Translations under genes and position numbers: made by a program
NCBI GenBank assembly: GCA_003266065.1
Contig: MUZY01000070.1
Location: forward strand, 2,157-7,295
Direction: 5' to 3'
Length of the DNA: 5,139 bases
DNA from: Methanosphaera sp. rholeuAM130
Lineage (GTDB): Archaea > Methanobacteriota > Methanobacteria > Methanobacteriales > Methanobacteriaceae
Part shown: positions 5,052 through 5,139 of the stretch, piece after piece
Layout: every line of letters starts with the position of its first letter
How positions within the stretch are numbered: position 1 is the stretch's first letter
Notes under the pieces: generated by a model
Seen by the model: only the letters and a program-made list of their open reading frames with translations
The model's database searches: none
What the model was told of the DNA's origin: nothing

Positions 5052-5139
5052 ATGATGAATAGAAAATTGAAGTATTGTTCAATATTTCTCATATTCACTG
5101 CATTATTGATAGCGGCAAGTGGTATTGCAACTGCAGCCG
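5052..5139 (+). CDS. N-terminus of an exported protein (signal peptide), cut by window end
   Basis: Twenty-nine codons are present, then the window ends. The sequence MMNRKLKYCSIFLIFTALLIAASGIATAA is a classical Sec signal peptide: positively charged start (R4, K5, K7), hydrophobic core (residues 10-22) and small residues GIATAA near a likely cleavage site. Nothing of the mature protein is visible, so function is unknown. In gut Methanobacteriales, large adhesin-like proteins often have such signal peptides after long AT-rich leaders, so an adhesin-like surface protein is a reasonable guess only. Either ATG (5052 or 5055) could be the start, and both are in the same frame. No strong ribosome binding site is present; AAGTTGAT at 5043-5050 is a weak candidate. 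Confidence 0.65.
   Translation, partial: MMNRKLKYCSIFLIFTALLIAASGIATAA

Overview
The window is typical of an AT-rich methanogenic archaeon of the order Methanobacteriales, most likely a host-associated Methanobrevibacter or Methanosphaera relative. Four observations point there. The phosphopantetheine adenylyltransferase is of the archaeal type. Two very small genes carry archaeal class III (type IV pilin-like) signal peptides. Intergenic DNA is extremely AT-rich, with TATA-box-like elements and oligo-T terminators rather than bacterial signals. A long AT-rich leader precedes a secreted protein, as is common for adhesin-like genes of gut methanogens. The genus is inference; the archaeal assignment is firm.

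Layout from left to right. 1-85 is AT-rich and without a gene. 86-1384 (-) encodes a 432-residue protein: an N-terminal DUF6270/SGNH-like domain, a long coiled coil and a C-terminal tail of the kind seen on cell-surface glycan proteins. 1385-1577 is intergenic and holds an imperfect 26-bp tandem repeat and two oligo-T tracts. 1578-2288 (-) encodes a UPF0173 metallo-beta-lactamase-fold hydrolase. 2331-3467 (-) encodes a MurG-like GT-B glycosyltransferase, probably co-transcribed with the hydrolase. Divergent from it, 3606-3788 and 3807-3980 (+) are two tiny genes with archaeal type IV pilin-like signal peptides. The first has an excellent ribosome binding site but no ATG, GTG or TTG in frame; ATA sits where the start should be. 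3994-4449 (-) is coaD, convergent with the pilin pair at 13 bp. 4450-5051 is about 600 bp of very AT-rich DNA with short repeats. At 5052 a secreted protein begins on + and runs off the edge.

The most interesting part is 3521-3980. The two pilin-like genes are preceded by two copies of a 40-bp-periodic element, each containing GTATTAC and GTAATAC 22 bp apart. These sites flank the likely TATA box, and the last one abuts the ribosome binding site. This looks like an operator array controlling a small surface-filament (or pilin-like membrane peptide) operon, and it also lies in the promoter region of the divergent glycosyltransferase gene. Most of the window therefore concerns the cell surface: pilin-like peptides, glycosyltransferase, DUF6270 protein and an exported protein. 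The coenzyme A gene and the metal-dependent hydrolase are housekeeping-type neighbours.
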